NCBI GenBank assembly: GCA_012729015.1
Contig: JAAYDY010000109.1
Location: 1 to 62,456 of the forward strand
From: Phycisphaerae bacterium
GTDB taxonomy: Bacteria; Planctomycetota; Phycisphaerae; FEN-1346; JAACEH01
Length of the DNA stretch: 62,456 nt
Direction: 5' to 3'
Part shown: one piece after another, positions 61,109 through 62,456 of the stretch
Numbering within the stretch: the stretch's first letter is position 1
How the letters are laid out: the number at the start of each line of letters is the position of its first letter
Translations under genes and position numbers: made by a program
The notes under the pieces: model-generated
Database searches by the model: none
Told to the model about the DNA's origin: nothing
Seen by the model: the letters and a program-made list of their open reading frames with translations, nothing else

Positions 61109-62368
61109 TTACCGGTTCTGTTTTTCGGCGCGTCGGCGGGCCAGGCGCGCTCGTTCGAGTTGTCGTTCCCGTTCCCGTTTTTCCAGGATCGGGAGGATGT
61201 CGTCGAGGGTGGCCCGCCCGCTGGCGACGAAGGTCAGCAGACTGACGGCATATTTGCTGACGCGGTGGCCGGTGGCCAGGTACGTCAGCAGCACGCCGAT
61301 GACAGCCACGTAGAACTGGATCGTCAGGCCGCCGGGGCTGTGGCTGATGAGGTGCTCGAAGTGGCCCCAGACCTTGAGCCAGCGGAAGAACAGTTCAATC
61401 TGCCAGCGGCGGCGATAGAGGAGGCCGACGACGTAAGCCGGCGCCTCGAGCAGACTGGTCAGGAGGCGGATGGGCGTGTCGGTTCCGGGCTCGCACAGCA
61501 CCAGTTCGCGCAGAGGCCGGTCGGGCGCGCCGCGTCCGGGGAGGCGGCCGAGGCGGTCGCTCTGGACGCCGTGGGCTGCGTCCTGCTCCGAGAGGGGCAG
61601 GAGGCATTCGGGGTCGAAGTTTGGCGCGTGGTCTCTGGCGCGGACGACGAAGTCGCTGCCGGCGTCCAGGACGGCGTGGAAGAAGTCGAAGTCGATGAAG
61701 TTGCGGTCGAGCAGGTAGACGGCGTCGGGCAGAAGGTTCTGGGCGACGGCGGCGGTCTCGGAGGGCTGGGCCCGTCCGCTGAGGCTGAGGGCGACCGGCA
61801 TGTCGTTGCGTGTGTCGAGTTGGACGTTCAGGCGCATCTGGGCGCCGTCCTTGCCGTTGCGTCGCGTCAGGTGCAGGGCCCAGGCGACGTCGGCGTAGAG
61901 GTTGAAGTAGGAGCCGTCGGCGGCGATGATCTGCTGGGTGATCCGTTCGAGGTCGGCGTCGGCGCGACTCAGGGCGGGCAGACGCCGGCGGAGGTCGTGG
62001 ATGATGGGTCGCAGCCGTTCGGGATCGAAGGCGGCCAGGGCGTCGGCGGTGGTGGAGCGGCAGAGCTGGTCGATGCCGAGTTCGTCGCGGCAGACGCGGC
62101 CGAGGCCTTCGAGCGTTCGGAGGCTGCGGCAGGTGGGATTGTAGAAGGCGTAGAGCAGGGCGACCAGGAGCGTGTCCATGTGCAGGAGGCGGTTGGGGTG
62201 GTCGTAGGCCGCCCGGAGTCGCTGCAGGTGTCCCTGGAGGACGGCGAGGTTGGCCGGATCGACGAGCTCCTGACGGACCACGGGCGGGCGTTTCCTGCGT
62301 CCGCGTCGTGGCGGAGGCGGCGCGGGCGTGGCGTCCTGCGAGGGCTCCCTGGGCGTCGGCTGCTCCAT
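61109..62368 (-). CDS. IS4-family transposase
   Basis: The 419-aa DDE transposase has the first aspartate in AADGSYF (D151), the second in LLDRNFIDF (D221), and the IS4 signature Y-R-RRWQIE-LFFRWLK (Y318, E325, K332). ATG at 62368 is used; a GTG at 62386 would add six residues. The reading frame is intact, so the element may be active. Confidence 0.93.
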   Translation of the reverse strand: MEQPTPREPSQDATPAPPPPRRGRRKRPPVVRQELVDPANLAVLQGHLQRLRAAYDHPNRLLHMDTLLVALLYAFYNPTCRSLRTLEGLGRVCRDELGIDQLCRSTTADALAAFDPERLRPIIHDLRRRLPALSRADADLERITQQIIAADGSYFNLYADVAWALHLTRRNGKDGAQMRLNVQLDTRNDMPVALSLSGRAQPSETAAVAQNLLPDAVYLLDRNFIDFDFFHAVLDAGSDFVVRARDHAPNFDPECLLPLSEQDAAHGVQSDRLGRLPGRGAPDRPLRELVLCEPGTDTPIRLLTSLLEAPAYVVGLLYRRRWQIELFFRWLKVWGHFEHLISHSPGGLTIQFYVAVIGVLLTYLATGHRVSKYAVSLLTFVASGRATLDDILPILEKRERERQLERARLARRRAEKQNR

Positions 62369-62456
62369 GCCTATGAAATACCGCACCCCAGGCCCTGGCG
62401 CAAGTTAAGGTTCTGTTAAAGAAGTGTGACGATACGGTTACCGGACAGTATTGGCA

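Larger units (their letters stand above)
60965..62456. mobile_element. IS4-family insertion sequence
   Basis: Inverted terminal repeats TGCCAATACTGTCCGG (60965-60980) and CCGGACAGTATTGGCA (62441-62456) are perfect over 16 bp. They flank a single transposase gene. The visible length is 1492 bp; the right end coincides with the window edge, so target duplication cannot be checked. The left end interrupts a dispersed repeat. Confidence 0.88.

Overview
The window is a 62 kb, GC-rich, gene-dense bacterial chromosome segment. It most likely comes from an uncultured Planctomycetota, probably a Phycisphaerae-like lineage. This is inferred from the gene mix: a PEP-CTERM protein with a sigma-54-type promoter, a dockerin-bearing secreted hydrolase, secreted six-hairpin and GH123-like proteins, an octaheme cytochrome beside a Rieske/cytochrome b pair, and dispersed palindromic repeats whose chance translation (GTGILPV / GQDAPATHGQDA) turns up as spurious ORFs in planctomycete genomes. 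No 16S gene is present to confirm it.

Layout. (1) 1-15.8 kb, plus strand: one respiratory operon encoding a small zinc ribbon protein, nuoA-K, one NuoN-like subunit, a Rieske protein, cytochrome b, an octaheme cytochrome c and a monoheme lipoprotein cytochrome c. nuoL and nuoM are absent and the NuoN-like protein has lost key charged residues. (2) 15.9-28.1 kb: housekeeping genes for an ADP-ribosylglycohydrolase-like protein, glucose-6-phosphate isomerase, a PcrA/UvrD helicase, AcpS, a PhnP-like hydrolase, topoisomerase I with five zinc ribbons, and a PpiD/SurA-like membrane protein. (3) tRNA-Phe with its own promoter and terminator. (4) 28.6-35.8 kb, minus strand: two tandem ATPase/FtsX-type permease pairs. 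(5) 36.3-41.5 kb, minus strand: an ArsR-controlled thiol/metal(loid) operon (ArsR, CSCT permease, DGC-type zinc protein, mini-glutaredoxin, a thioredoxin-NosL-MerB-like fusion, an ArsF-like CxxC protein, an ArsG/CcdA-like transporter) with two matching operator-like palindromes. (6) 41.6-49.3 kb: secreted carbohydrate-active-type proteins and small membrane proteins. (7) 49.3-53.3 kb, minus strand: a pair of MinD-type ATPases with ferredoxin inserts plus a TauE-type transporter, a methyltransferase, a thiamine-binding-type protein and a flavin-binding-type protein. (8) 53.6-59.3 kb, minus strand: PEP-CTERM protein, CBS-domain protein, a 52-aa glycine-zipper peptide, then rpoD and dnaG. (9) 59.4-60.9 kb: a sparsely coding stretch that holds a 59-aa cysteine-rich protein with its own promoter and a promoter-to-terminator unit that looks like a structured small RNA. 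(10) 60.9-62.5 kb: an IS4-family element inserted into a dispersed repeat, with its right terminal repeat ending exactly at the window edge.

The most promising parts for new biology are the ArsR-controlled thioredoxin/NosL/MerB-like operon and its paired operators, the complex I operon with one degenerate antiporter-like subunit, the candidate small RNA at about 60.4-60.66 kb, and the repeat family with compensatory stem changes that served as an IS target. Functions are read from motifs and gene order only; no database search was possible. Promoters and structures were found by eye.
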